Of a DNA stretch of 64,000 nucleotides, positions 35,891-44,614 are shown one piece after another. Origin of the DNA: Micromonospora sp. KC723 (GTDB lineage Bacteria; Actinomycetota; Actinomycetes; Mycobacteriales; Micromonosporaceae). The DNA is taken from positions 20,466 through 84,465 of the forward strand of contig NZ_SMKD01000006.1 of assembly GCF_004348595.1 (NCBI RefSeq), given 5' to 3'. Both the position numbers and the translations under genes were made by a program. Every line of letters begins with the position of its first letter. Within the stretch, counting starts at the first letter, position 1. A model generated the notes under the pieces. It ran no database searches, was not told the origin of the DNA, and saw only the letters and a program-made list of their open reading frames with translations.

Positions 35891-35987
35891 CCGGTGTAAC
35901 GACCGGCCGCCCGTCGTCATTCCGCCCGTGGCGACGCCGTCGGGGTAGCGGGCTGCTGCTGCGGTCGTACGGAGGGTGTAACAACCC
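35891..35987 (-). promoter_or_regulatory. Two GTAAC-type boxes upstream of the lysozyme-like gene
   Basis: CCGGTGTAACGACCGG at 35891-35906 and GGGTGTAACAACCC at 35974-35987 share the 12-base core GGTGTAACrACC, with centres about 82 bp apart. Each is flanked by its own short inverted repeat. GTAAC-type half sites recall MtrA binding sites upstream of actinobacterial cell-wall hydrolase genes; this link is inference. Confidence 0.45.
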
Positions 35988-36171
35988 CGGGTCGAGCCGG
36001 ATTCCCCGGCCCGCCGGCCCGCGCTCACCGGACGCGACACCCAACGGGCGCACACCGGACAGCCGGGTGCGCACACGCGTCGCGCACGCCGGGAGATGCC
36101 CCTCGTGCCCGATTGGTCGACGATGAGGTGGCCGGCGGTCGATCGATTCCGGTGGTGACACCTGTCACATA

Positions 36172-36194
36172 CGATACGAAACGGTTCCGTATCG
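36172..36194 (+). promoter_or_regulatory. Operator 1 of the MFS/TetR unit
   Basis: Arms CGATACG (36172-36178) and CGTATCG (36188-36194) form a dyad; 10 of 11 base pairs match when the inner bases are included. It lies just upstream of the -35. Confidence 0.6.
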
Positions 36195-36199
36195 AAAGG

Positions 36200-36230
36200 T
36201 TGGCACCCTAGGCTGCTGAAGGCCTATTAC
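36200..36230 (+). promoter_or_regulatory. Candidate promoter of the MFS gene
   Basis: TTGGCA at 36200-36205 and TATTAC at 36225-36230, spacer 19 bp (18 bp if the -10 is read one base earlier). Start would fall in the downstream operator. Confidence 0.45.
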
Positions 36231-36244
36231 GAGTCTCGCTCGTA
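36228..36244 (+). promoter_or_regulatory. Operator 2 of the MFS/TetR unit
   Basis: TACGAG-TCTCG-CTCGTA is a perfect six-base inverted repeat overlapping the -10. It is followed at once by TCGTAT, so it shares the CGTATCG text of operator 1. Confidence 0.5.
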
Positions 36245-36285
36245 TCGTATTTCGCGATCGCGGGTGACCGGGGGGAGAACCGCAC

Positions 36286-37848
36286 ATGGAACCGCACGAG
36301 AACACCGGACATCCCAGGCGCTGGGCGATCCTCGGCGTGCTGGTGGTCAGCCTGCTCGTCGTCGTGCTCGACAACACCATCCTCAACGTCGCGCTGCGCA
36401 CCCTGGCCGACCCGGTGCACGGACTCGGCGCCAGCCAGGGCGAGCTGGAGTGGGCGATCAACTCGTACACGCTGGTCTTCGCCGGTCTGCTCTTCACCTG
36501 CGGGGTGCTCGGCGACCGCGCCGGACGGCGCCGCTTCCTGATGATCGGGCTGGTGCTCTTCGGGCTGGCGTCGCTGCTGTCGGCGTACGCGCAGACCCCC
36601 GGCCAGCTGATCGCGGCGCGCGCGCTCATGGGCGTGGGCGGCGCGGCGATCATGCCGGTGACCCTGTCGATCATCTCCAACGTCTTCGACCCCCGGGAGC
36701 GGGGCCGGGCGATCGGCGTCTGGGCCGGCGCGGTGGGCCTCGCGGTGGCGATCGGCCCGATCCTCGGCGGCGCGCTGCTCGAACGCTACTGGTGGGGCTC
36801 GGTCTTCCTGATCAACGTGCCGGTGGTGGTGCTCGGTGTCGTCCTGGTGGCGCTGCTGGTGCCCGAGTCGCGCGACCCGCAGCCCGGCCGGGTGGACCTG
36901 CTCGGCGTGCTGCTCTCGGTGGTGGGTCTGGTCGCCCTGACCTACGGCATCATCGACGGCGGCGAGCACGGCTTCGGTCGCCCGCTGGTGTGGCTCTCGA
37001 TCGTCGGCGGGCTGGCGGTGCTGGCCGTGTTCATCGCGCACGAGCGGCGCAGCGACCACCCGTCACTGGACGTCCGGCTGTTCCGGGTGCCGCGCTTCGC
37101 CGCCCCGGTGGTGATCGTCGGCCTGGTCTTCTTCGCGGCGATGGGCCTCTTCTTCTTCAGCTCGTTCTACCTGCAACTGGTCCGTGGCTACAGTCCGCTG
37201 GAGACCGGCCTGCTCCTTCTGCCCTTCGCCGGCGCCCAACTGGTCTTCGCGCCGAGCAGCGCGGCCATGGTCCGCCGCTACGGTGGTCGGGCGGTCGCCG
37301 TGGTGGGCCTGGCGTTGACCGCGGTCGCGCTGGGCGGCTTCGCCTTCGTCGGAGAGACCACGCCGATCTGGGTGGTGCTGGTGTTCTTCTTCCTCCAGGG
37401 CACCGGGATGGCCAACATCATGCCGCCGGCCACCGAGTCCATCATGTCGGCGCTGCCCCGGGAGAAGGCCGGTGTCGGCTCCGCCGTCAGCAACACCGTC
37501 CGGCAGGTCGCCGGCGCGCTCGGCGTGGCCATGCTCGGCTCGCTGCTCTCCGCGCTCTACCGCGCGGACATCGCCGGCGCGGTCCACGCGCTGCCGCCGG
37601 CGGCCCGCGACGCCGCCACCGAGTCCGTCTCCGGCGCGTACGCGGCGGCGGCCCAGCTCGGGCCGGCCGCGCCGGCGGTCATCGCCGCGGCCAACGCGTC
37701 GTACGTGTCGGCCATGCACTGGGTGGCGGGGCTCGCCTCGGTGGTGGCGGCCCTGGGCATCCTCGTCGTGCTGCGCTGGATGCCCGGCCGGGTGACCGGG
37801 CCGGCCGGCGCGCCGGTGGGCGAACGGGAACTGGCCGCGACCGCCTAG
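36286..37848 (+). CDS. MFS multidrug exporter, DHA2 (EmrB/QacA) family
   Basis: A 520-residue proton-coupled exporter with about 14 membrane helices. The first helix ends VVVLDNTILNVAL (DHA2 motif D1) and motif A is GDRAGRRRF in the 2-3 loop. A long loop near 430-470 (ALPPAARDAATESVSGAY) separates the last helices, as usual in this family. ATG 36286 follows GGGGGAG. The TetR regulator gene follows 19 bp downstream. Substrate unknown, most likely drug-like compounds. Confidence 0.93.
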   Translation: MEPHENTGHPRRWAILGVLVVSLLVVVLDNTILNVALRTLADPVHGLGASQGELEWAINSYTLVFAGLLFTCGVLGDRAGRRRFLMIGLVLFGLASLLSAYAQTPGQLIAARALMGVGGAAIMPVTLSIISNVFDPRERGRAIGVWAGAVGLAVAIGPILGGALLERYWWGSVFLINVPVVVLGVVLVALLVPESRDPQPGRVDLLGVLLSVVGLVALTYGIIDGGEHGFGRPLVWLSIVGGLAVLAVFIAHERRSDHPSLDVRLFRVPRFAAPVVIVGLVFFAAMGLFFFSSFYLQLVRGYSPLETGLLLLPFAGAQLVFAPSSAAMVRRYGGRAVAVVGLALTAVALGGFAFVGETTPIWVVLVFFFLQGTGMANIMPPATESIMSALPREKAGVGSAVSNTVRQVAGALGVAMLGSLLSALYRADIAGAVHALPPAARDAATESVSGAYAAAAQLGPAAPAVIAAANASYVSAMHWVAGLASVVAALGILVVLRWMPGRVTGPAGAPVGERELAATA

Positions 37849-37867
37849 GTTCGGGACAATAGCCGAC

Positions 37868-38425
37868 ATGACTTCCACCGCGGACGAGGCCATCATCGAG
37901 GCCACCCTCGACCTGCTCGCCGAGGGCAGCACCATCGAGACGCTCTCCATCGAGGCGATCGCCGCCCGTGCCGGGGTCGGCAAGGCCACCATCTACCGGC
38001 GCTGGCCGGGCAAGGAGGCGCTGCTGCTGGACGCGCTGCGCCGGCTCAAGGGCGTCGTGCCGCAGCCGGCCGGCTACTCCGTCCGGGATGACCTGGTGCT
38101 GCTCGTCGGCGCGGTCGGGCGTCACATCGACCCCCGCGCCGCGCGGATCATGCCCTGCCTGGTGCCGGAGGTGAACCGCAGTCCCGACCACTACCTGCTC
38201 TACCAGAACATCATCGAGCCGCGGCGGCAGCTGATGCGTGAGGTGCTGCGCCGTGGGATCGGCACCGGCGAACTGCGGGCCGACCTCGACGTCGAGGTGG
38301 CGATGGCGCTGCTCACCGGGCCGATGCTGATGCAGCGGATGCTGCGCTGGCACCCGGAACTGGACGAGCGGATCCTGCCCGAGCGGATCGTCGACGGGGT
38401 ACTGGAGGGGATGCGCCCCCGCTGA
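37868..38425 (+). CDS. TetR family transcriptional regulator
   Basis: A 185-residue regulator. The helix-turn-helix is [20 protein letters not shown] within residues 25-50, followed by [15 protein letters not shown]. The C-terminal ligand domain resembles TetR_C_11-type members. It is encoded directly after the exporter and is the obvious candidate to bind the two operators at 36172-36244. ATG 37868. Confidence 0.93.
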   Translation: MTSTADEAIIEATLDLLAEGSTIETLSIEAIAARAGVGKATIYRRWPGKEALLLDALRRLKGVVPQPAGYSVRDDLVLLVGAVGRHIDPRAARIMPCLVPEVNRSPDHYLLYQNIIEPRRQLMREVLRRGIGTGELRADLDVEVAMALLTGPMLMQRMLRWHPELDERILPERIVDGVLEGMRPR

Positions 38426-38448
38426 CCGCCCGGCTCCCGGCCGGGCGG
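38426..38448 (+). terminator. Terminator after the TetR gene
   Basis: CCGCCCGG-(7)-CCGGGCGG is a perfect eight-base stem beginning directly after the TGA. It separates the MFS/TetR unit from ruvCAB. Confidence 0.6.
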
Positions 38449-38528
38449 CGTGTCCGGTCCGGCGGCCGTCGGCGGGCACCAGTAGGGTGTCGAACACACG
38501 TACTGCCGGGGCTGGGGGAGGAGGCGGC

Positions 38529-39056
38529 GTGCGCGTGCTGGGTGTCGACCCGGGGCTGACCCGGTGCGGTGTCGGCGTGGTCGAGGGCGTGCCGGGTCGG
38601 CCCTGCGCCCTGGTCGCGTACTACGTCATCTACACGGACCCCGACGACGACCTGTCGCTGCGCCTGCTGCACCTGGACCGCTCGCTGACCGACCTGGTCG
38701 CCGAGCACCGGCCGGACGCGGTAGCCGTCGAGCGGGTCTTCAGCCAGCACAACGTCCGCACGGTGATGGGCACCGCCCAGGCCAGCGGCGTCGCGGTGCT
38801 CGCCGGCGCGCGCGCCGGCCTGCCGGTGCAGACGTACACCCCCAGCGAGGTCAAGGCGGCGGTGACCGGTTCCGGTCAGGCCGACAAGAAGCAGATGACC
38901 GCGATGGTGACCCGGCTGCTGCGGCTGCCCGAGCCGCCGAGACCCGCCGACGCGGCCGACGCCCTGGCGCTGGCCATCTGCCACGTGTGGCGCGGCGGCA
39001 CCCGCTCGAAGCTGGCCGAGGCCGCCGACCGGGTACGACGAGGAGGAGCGCGATGA
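38529..39056 (+). CDS. ruvC: Holliday junction resolvase RuvC
   Basis: A 175-residue endonuclease that cuts Holliday junctions. The four catalytic acids are Asp7 ([10 protein letters not shown]), Glu68 (AVERVFS), Asp141 and Asp144 (DAADALALA), matching Escherichia coli spacing. GTG 38529 was chosen because GGGGAGGAGG directly precedes it and the next residues are the family start VRVLGVDPG. The stop overlaps the ruvA ATG. Confidence 0.97.
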   Translation: MRVLGVDPGLTRCGVGVVEGVPGRPCALVAYYVIYTDPDDDLSLRLLHLDRSLTDLVAEHRPDAVAVERVFSQHNVRTVMGTAQASGVAVLAGARAGLPVQTYTPSEVKAAVTGSGQADKKQMTAMVTRLLRLPEPPRPADAADALALAICHVWRGGTRSKLAEAADRVRRGGAR

Positions 39057-39655
39057 TCGCCAGCGTGCGCGGCACGGTGACCGCGACCGGTCCGGACCAC
39101 GCGGTGGTGGAGGTCGGCGGGGTGGGCCTGGCGGTGCAGTGCGCCCCCGGCACCCTCGCCGAGCTGCGGGTCGGCCAGCCGGCCCGGCTCGCCACCAGCC
39201 TGGTCGTCCGGGAGGACTCGCTCACCCTCTACGGCTTCGCCGACGACGACGCCAAGCAGCTCTTCGAGTTGCTCCAGACCGCCAGTGGGGTCGGCCCCCG
39301 GCTGGCCCAGGCGGTGCTCGCCGTGCACACCCCGGACGCGGTCCGCAAGGCCATCGCCAACGCCGACACCGCGGCGTTGACCCGGGTCCCCGGCATCGGC
39401 AAGAAGGGCGCCGAGCGCCTGGTGCTGGAGCTGCGGGACCGGATCGGCCCGGTGGCGGTCGGCGCCGACGGCGCGGCCGGGGTCACCGGCGGCGCCTGGC
39501 CCGAGCAGGTCCGCCAGGCGCTGGTCGGGTTGGGCTGGACGGCCGCCCAGGCCGACCAGGCGGTCGCGGCGGTGGCCGAGACCGTGGACGGGCAGACCCC
39601 GCCCGTGCCGGTCCTGCTCAAGCAGGCCATCCGGCTGCTGGGCCGGACCCGATGA
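39053..39655 (+). CDS. ruvA: Holliday junction branch migration protein RuvA
   Basis: A 200-residue protein that binds the four-way junction and loads RuvB. N-terminal OB fold ([20 protein letters not shown]), two helix-hairpin-helix motifs ([17 protein letters not shown] and [20 protein letters not shown]) and the C-terminal RuvB-binding helical domain ([17 protein letters not shown]) are all present. Starts and stops overlap by ATGA with ruvC and ruvB. Confidence 0.97.
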   Translation: MIASVRGTVTATGPDHAVVEVGGVGLAVQCAPGTLAELRVGQPARLATSLVVREDSLTLYGFADDDAKQLFELLQTASGVGPRLAQAVLAVHTPDAVRKAIANADTAALTRVPGIGKKGAERLVLELRDRIGPVAVGADGAAGVTGGAWPEQVRQALVGLGWTAAQADQAVAAVAETVDGQTPPVPVLLKQAIRLLGRTR

Positions 39656-40716
39656 CGGGCGACGGCCTGGTCTCGGCGTACGTCAGCGACGCCGAGCTGG
39701 ACGCGGAGGCCAGCGTCCGACCGAAGCGGCTGGACGAGTTCATCGCCCAGGACCGGGTTCGTGACCAGCTCGACCTGCTGCTCAAGGGTGCGATGCGTCG
39801 CGGGTCGCCGCCGGACCACATCCTGCTGTCCGGGCCGCCCGGCCTGGGCAAGACCAGCCTGGCCAACATCGTCGCCGCCGAGCTGGGCTCGGCCATCCGG
39901 GTGACCAGCGGCCCGGCGATCGAGCGCTCCGGCGACCTGGCGGCCATCCTGACCAGCCTCGCCGAGGGTGACGTGCTCTTCATCGACGAGATCCACCGGA
40001 TCGCCAAGCCGGCGGAGGAGTTGCTCTACAGCGCGATGGAGGACTTCCGGGTCGACGTGGTGGTGGGCAAGGGGCCGGGTGCCACCGCCATCCCGCTGGA
40101 CGTCGAGCCGTTCACCCTGGTCGGCGCCACCACCCGGTCGGGCCTGCTCACCGGCCCGATGCGGGACCGGTTCGGCTTCGTGGCGCACCTGGACTTCTAC
40201 TCCCCGGCCGATCTGGAGACGTTGCTGCACCGCTCGGCGCGGATCCTCGGCGTGCCGATCACCGACGACGGCGCCGCCGAGATCGCCGGCCGGTCCCGGG
40301 GCACGCCCCGGATCGCCAACCGGCTGCTGCGCCGGGTCCGGGACTTCGCCGAGGTCCGGGCCGACGGGGTGGTCACCCTGGAGACCGCGCGGGCCGCCCT
40401 CACCGTGTACGACGTCGACGCGCTCGGCCTGGACCGGCTGGACCGGGCGGTGCTGACCGCGCTGGTCGACTCGTTCCGGGGTGGCCCGGTGGGGCTCTCC
40501 ACGCTGGCGGTGGCGGTGGGGGAGCAGTCCGACACCGTGGAGGAGGTCTGTGAGCCCTTCCTGGTGCGGGCCGGCCTGCTGGCCAGGACACCCCGGGGTC
40601 GGGTGGCCACCGAGGCGGCCTGGCGACACCTGGGCCGTACGCCGCCAAATGGTACATTTGCCACCGATGCCCCGGCCGTGCCCGATCTGTTCTCCGCCGC
40701 GCCCGAACAGCCGTGA
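39652..40716 (+). CDS. ruvB: Holliday junction branch migration helicase RuvB
   Basis: A 354-residue AAA+ motor. Walker [10 protein letters not shown] at 61-69, Walker B LFIDEIHR at 109-116, sensor 1 VGATTRSG, Arg finger region in PMRDRFG, and the C-terminal winged helix with [16 protein letters not shown]. Third gene of the ruvCAB operon. Confidence 0.98.
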   Translation: MTGDGLVSAYVSDAELDAEASVRPKRLDEFIAQDRVRDQLDLLLKGAMRRGSPPDHILLSGPPGLGKTSLANIVAAELGSAIRVTSGPAIERSGDLAAILTSLAEGDVLFIDEIHRIAKPAEELLYSAMEDFRVDVVVGKGPGATAIPLDVEPFTLVGATTRSGLLTGPMRDRFGFVAHLDFYSPADLETLLHRSARILGVPITDDGAAEIAGRSRGTPRIANRLLRRVRDFAEVRADGVVTLETARAALTVYDVDALGLDRLDRAVLTALVDSFRGGPVGLSTLAVAVGEQSDTVEEVCEPFLVRAGLLARTPRGRVATEAAWRHLGRTPPNGTFATDAPAVPDLFSAAPEQP

Positions 40717-40835
40717 TCCGAACGTGATCTGCACCGCATTCGGCGTTCTCAGGCGCAGGGATTAGACTCGCCGCGGTCTGTACAGGATGTGAGAATCCGC
40801 CTCCGCTCCGGCGCCTCGGTGACGGACGGAGGCCA

Positions 40836-41204
40836 ATGGGAAGGTCGCACACCGTGCTTTACGCAGCACAGTCCGGCGGAGGCGCCGGTGGTCTGACGCC
40901 GATCATCATGATCGCCCTGCTGTTCGGGGTCATGTACTTCATGATGATCCGGCCGCAGCAGAAGCGCCGCCGCGAGGCCGAGGCCATGCAGAAGGGGCTC
41001 GCCGCCGGGGACGAGGTGGTCACCATCGGTGGGCTCTACGGCACGGTCACCGGCGTGGATGACGACACCGTGCTGCTCGAGGTGGCTCCCGGCGTGCAGA
41101 CCCGCTACGCCAGGCCGGCCATCGCCCGGGTGGTCACCAGGGCCGAGAGCACCGAGTCGACGAGCGAGCCGGTCGCCGGGGACGCGGACGCCGTCAAGGA
41201 GTGA
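40836..41204 (+). CDS. yajC: Preprotein translocase subunit YajC
   Basis: A 122-residue single-pass membrane protein that associates with SecDF. The membrane segment is PIIMIALLFGVMYFMMI followed by RPQQKRRREAEAMQKGLAAG, the family signature, and VVTIGGLYGTVTGVDDD. ATG 40836 has GGAGG only three bases upstream; GTG 40854 (VLYAAQSGG) is an alternative start that fits family length better. Heads the sec genes. Confidence 0.95.
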   Translation: MGRSHTVLYAAQSGGGAGGLTPIIMIALLFGVMYFMMIRPQQKRRREAEAMQKGLAAGDEVVTIGGLYGTVTGVDDDTVLLEVAPGVQTRYARPAIARVVTRAESTESTSEPVAGDADAVKE

Positions 41205-41208
41205 ACGC

Positions 41209-41241
41209 CACCCCGCCCGCCTCCCACGGCCGGGCGGGGTG
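41209..41241 (+). terminator. Hairpin after yajC
   Basis: CACCCCGCCCG (41209-41219) and CGGGCGGGGTG (41231-41241) are a perfect 11-base inverted repeat four bases after the yajC stop. A second stem, CCGGCGTC-C-GACGCCGG, follows at 41264-41280. It may terminate or attenuate transcription into secD. Confidence 0.6.
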
Positions 41242-41433
41242 ACAGGACAACTGGACAGGTGAGCCGGCGTCCGACGCCGGAGCGGCGAGCCCGCCCGTAC
41301 GACGCCTCCACGGCGGCGGCGGGTGGTCCCGCCGACCGTCGGCACCGGCTCCGTGGAGCACGTCGGCCGGGCCCCCCGGTCCGACATCGCCGCCGCACCG
41401 GCGGCGCGACCGTTACAGGGAGACAGGACAGCC

Positions 41434-43335
41434 GTGGCACCACCTCAGGGACAGATGCGCCCCGGGCGGCAACTCGCCGTACTCGGGCTCATCTTCGTCG
41501 TCCTCTATCTTTTGGTGTTCTTCTCGGGCGGGGCGAGCGGCGGCTGGAAGGACCGGCTGGAGCCCCGGCTCGGTCTGGACCTGGTCGGCGGCACCCGGCT
41601 CACCCTGGAGGCCACCAACACCCTCGACGGCAAGCCGCCGACGGCGGAGAACCTCGAAGAGGCCCGGCAGATCATCGAGAGCCGGGTCAACGCCTACGGC
41701 GTGGCCGAGGCCGAGGTGGTCACCGAGGGCAACCGCAACATCGTCATCTCCCTGCCTGGCGAGAACCGCGACATGACCGGCGTCGGCACCGCGGCCGAGC
41801 TGCGCTTCCGTAAGGTGCTCAAGATCACCGACGGCAGTGGCGCGGTGGCCAGCCCGGCCCCGTCGCCGTCGGCCAGCGGCTCGCCGCAGCCCTCGGGCAG
41901 CGCGTCGCCGCAGCCGTCGGCCAGCGCCCCGGCGAAGGCGACCGCCTCGCCGAGCGCCGGCGGCCAGGGTGGTGGCGCGCCCGCGACGACCCCCAGTGCC
42001 AGCCCGTCCGCCTCGGCCTCGCCGAGCGTGCCGGCGGCCTCGCCGAGCGCCAGCGCCGCCCCGGTGTCGCAGAGCATCCAGGAGCAGCGCGCGGCGGTCG
42101 AGAAGAAGGTCGGCGCCGCCGCCTGGGCCGCGGCGAGCGGCCTGCAGGCCCCGGCCGACCTCACCGCCGATCCCTCCCTGGCGGGGAAGCTCAAGCCGTT
42201 CGGCGCGCTCTCCCCGCAGGAGGTGGCGGTGCTGACGCCGGAGATGCAGTTCAACGTTCCGACGATCACCTGCGCCCAGCTGGACGCGCGTCCCGCCGGC
42301 TCGGTCAAGGACGAGAAGCAGCGGGCGGTCGCCTGCGAGGGCGGCGCGGTCAAGAACCTGCTCGACGTGGCGAAGGTGCTCGGCACCGACGTCTCCGACG
42401 CCGACGCCGCGCTCGACCAGACCAGCCAGTGGGTGGTCAGCCTCAAGTTCACCGGGGACGGCCAGAGCAAGTGGACCGAGCTGACCCGGGAGGCGTTCAA
42501 CAACACCGGTAACGCCTGCGACGCGTCCGCGCTCGGGCAGGACGGCAAGTGCCGGGTGGCGGTCGTACTGGACAACAAGATCGTCTCCTCGCCGGAGATC
42601 CAGGGTGTGCTGACCGGCGACTCGCAGATCACCGGCAACTTCAACCAGAAGGACGCCAACGCGCTGGCCGGTAACCTGCGCTACGGCGCGCTGCCGGTGA
42701 CGTTCGAGCCGCAGGAGCAGCAGAACGTCACCGCCACGCTGGGCGACAGCCACCTGCGGGCGGGTCTGCTGGCCGCCGGCATCGGCATGCTGCTGGTCAT
42801 CGTCTACTCGTTCTTCTACTACCGGCTGCTCGGCTCGGTGATCTTCCTGAGCCTGGTGCTGTCGGCGCTGCTGGTCTTCGGCGCGCTGGTGGTCCTCGGC
42901 CGGCAGATCGGTTTCACCCTCACCCTCGCCGGCATCGCCGGCATGATCGTCTCGCTCGGTGTGGCGGCGGACTCGTTCGTCATCTACTTCGAGCGGCTCA
43001 AGGACGAGATCCGGGAGGGGCGAAGCCCGCGCAGCGCGGTGCCACGTGCCTGGATCCGGGCCCGCCGGACGATCATCTCGGCGAACGCGATCACCCTGAT
43101 GTCGGCGGTGGTGCTCTACGTCGTCTCGGTCGGCACGGTGAAGGGCTTCGCCTTCGCCCTCGGTCTGGCCACGGTGCTCGACCTGGTCGTGGTCTTCCTC
43201 TTCCGGCATCCGATCATGACGATGTTCGCCCGGACCCGGGCGTTCCTCTCCCCACGGGTCAGCGGTCTCGGTCGGGCCCTGCCGGCCCGGACCGAGCAGG
43301 CCAACCCCCGCAACCCGCGTGTCAAGGAGGCCTGA
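41434..43335 (+). CDS. secD: Protein translocase subunit SecD
   Basis: A 633-residue membrane protein that uses the proton gradient to pull exported proteins across the membrane. First helix LAVLGLIFVVLYLLVFFSGG, then the signature RLGLDLVGGTRLTLEA. A low-complexity Pro/Ser/Ala stretch of about 70 residues (nucleotides about 41840-42062) is inserted in the periplasmic P1 region, longer than in most SecD. The five C-terminal helices start at AGLLAAGIGMLLVIVYSFFY and include GVAADSFVIYFERLKDE. GTG 41434 chosen; ATG 41455 is possible. secF follows one base later. Confidence 0.95.
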   Translation: MAPPQGQMRPGRQLAVLGLIFVVLYLLVFFSGGASGGWKDRLEPRLGLDLVGGTRLTLEATNTLDGKPPTAENLEEARQIIESRVNAYGVAEAEVVTEGNRNIVISLPGENRDMTGVGTAAELRFRKVLKITDGSGAVASPAPSPSASGSPQPSGSASPQPSASAPAKATASPSAGGQGGGAPATTPSASPSASASPSVPAASPSASAAPVSQSIQEQRAAVEKKVGAAAWAAASGLQAPADLTADPSLAGKLKPFGALSPQEVAVLTPEMQFNVPTITCAQLDARPAGSVKDEKQRAVACEGGAVKNLLDVAKVLGTDVSDADAALDQTSQWVVSLKFTGDGQSKWTELTREAFNNTGNACDASALGQDGKCRVAVVLDNKIVSSPEIQGVLTGDSQITGNFNQKDANALAGNLRYGALPVTFEPQEQQNVTATLGDSHLRAGLLAAGIGMLLVIVYSFFYYRLLGSVIFLSLVLSALLVFGALVVLGRQIGFTLTLAGIAGMIVSLGVAADSFVIYFERLKDEIREGRSPRSAVPRAWIRARRTIISANAITLMSAVVLYVVSVGTVKGFAFALGLATVLDLVVVFLFRHPIMTMFARTRAFLSPRVSGLGRALPARTEQANPRNPRVKEA

Positions 43336-43336
43336 G

Positions 43337-44524
43337 ATGGCTGGTGAAGGTGGTCTCGCGAGCCGGCTCTACCGCGGTGACGCCGGGCTGGACATCGTCG
43401 GTCGCCGCAAGCTCTGGTTCGCTCTGGCCGGCGTGCTGGTCCTGATCTCGATCCTCAGCTTCGCGACGCTCAAGTTCAGCCTGGGCATCGAGTTCGCCGG
43501 CGGCAACTCGTTCCAGGTGCCGGCGAGCGTCGGCACGCTGGACCACGCCGAGGCGAAGGTCGAGGAGGCGCTGGCGGCCAAGGGCGGCGGCGCCGAAGTG
43601 GTCACCGCGCAGCAGGTCGGCAGCACCAGCGGCGAGTACTACGAACTGCGGACCTCACAGCTCAGCTCGGACCAGGCGACCCAGGTCAGGGAGGAGATCG
43701 CCCGGGAGTTCGGGATCAGCGCCGACCAGATCAGTGGCAACCAGGTCAGCAAGGCCTGGGGTGAGCAGGTGACCTCCCGGGCGTTGCTCGGTCTGGTCAT
43801 CTTCGTGCTCGTCGTGGCGGTCTACCTGATCATCCGCTTCGAGTGGCGGATGGCGGTCGCCGCGATCGTCTCGCTGTTCATGAACCTGATCCTCACCGCC
43901 GGCATCTACTCGCTGGTCGGTTTCGAGGTCACCCCGTCGACGATCATCGGCTTCCTCACCATCCTGGGCTTCGCGCTCTACGACGTGGTGGTGGTCTTCG
44001 ACAAGGTGCAGGAGAACGTCCGGGGCATCACCGCCAACAACAACCAGACGTACGGCGAGGCGGCCAACCTGGCGTTGAACCAGTCGCTGATGCGGTCGCT
44101 CAACACCTCCGTGGTCGCCCTGCTCCCGGTCGGTGGCCTGCTGTTCATCGGCGCCGGCCTGCTCGGCGCGGGCACCCTGAAGGACCTGGGTCTGGTGCTC
44201 TTCGTCGGTATGGCGGTGGCGTTCCTGACCTCGATCCTGCTCGCCACCCCGTTGCTGGTCTGGCTGAAGAACCAGGAGCCGAGAATCGCCGCCCACAACA
44301 AGCGGGTGCTGTCCCGGCGGGGCGCGATCGCCCGGGGCGAGATCACCCCGAAGGGCGCGCCACGGCCGGCCGAGGGTCACGCCGACGCGATCGACGCGGA
44401 GGCGGCGGCGCTGGCCGGCAGCGCGCCCAAGGTGGGCGCCCGCCCGGCGGGCAAGCGGCAGAACGCCGCCCGTGGCGGGCGGGCCGGCGGGGGCAACCGG
44501 CCGGGTGGCGGCAGGCGTCGCTGA
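43337..44524 (+). CDS. secF: Protein translocase subunit SecF
   Basis: A 395-residue partner of SecD. Starts with one helix (FALAGVLVLISILSFATL), the conserved GIEFAGGNSF, then five helices with GFALYDVVVVFDKVQENVR (the functional Asp pair) and ALLPVGGLLFIGAGLLG. A basic, Gly-rich tail ([17 protein letters not shown]) ends the protein. ATG 43337 has AAGGAGG at 43324-43330. Confidence 0.96.
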   Translation: MAGEGGLASRLYRGDAGLDIVGRRKLWFALAGVLVLISILSFATLKFSLGIEFAGGNSFQVPASVGTLDHAEAKVEEALAAKGGGAEVVTAQQVGSTSGEYYELRTSQLSSDQATQVREEIAREFGISADQISGNQVSKAWGEQVTSRALLGLVIFVLVVAVYLIIRFEWRMAVAAIVSLFMNLILTAGIYSLVGFEVTPSTIIGFLTILGFALYDVVVVFDKVQENVRGITANNNQTYGEAANLALNQSLMRSLNTSVVALLPVGGLLFIGAGLLGAGTLKDLGLVLFVGMAVAFLTSILLATPLLVWLKNQEPRIAAHNKRVLSRRGAIARGEITPKGAPRPAEGHADAIDAEAAALAGSAPKVGARPAGKRQNAARGGRAGGGNRPGGGRRR

Positions 44525-44550
44525 TCGGCCGACCCGGTAGCTGACGACCC

Positions 44551-44594
44551 GACGGCGTCCTTCATGCTGTGCCAGCGGCAGGAAGGACGCCGTC
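44551..44594 (+). terminator. Long perfect hairpin between secF and apt
   Basis: GACGGCGTCCTTC (44551-44563) and GAAGGACGCCGTC (44582-44594) are a perfect 13-base inverted repeat. The 18-base loop can form a small inner GCTG-TGC-CAGC stem. It lies 26 bases after the secF stop. No T tract, so termination is likely but not certain. Confidence 0.65.
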
Positions 44595-44614
44595 GTCGTA
44601 CGAGAGGGAGCAGC

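Larger units (their letters stand above)
35712..36285. other. Divergent intergenic region, lysozyme-like gene and MFS gene
   Basis: About 574 bp without a gene. It holds two near-identical GGTGTAAC-type boxes facing the lysozyme-like gene, a perfect dyad GTGACA-CC-TGTCAC at 36155-36168, and the MFS/TetR promoter with two operators. The part near 36160-36260 is clearly AT-richer than the rest of the window. Confidence 0.7.

Noticed and set aside
35712..36180. Cyclic di-AMP (ydaO) riboswitch before the lysozyme-like gene
   Set aside because: I looked because such riboswitches often precede cell-wall hydrolase genes in actinobacteria, but the conserved GGGGA...GGGGTGAAT-type core is not recognisable.
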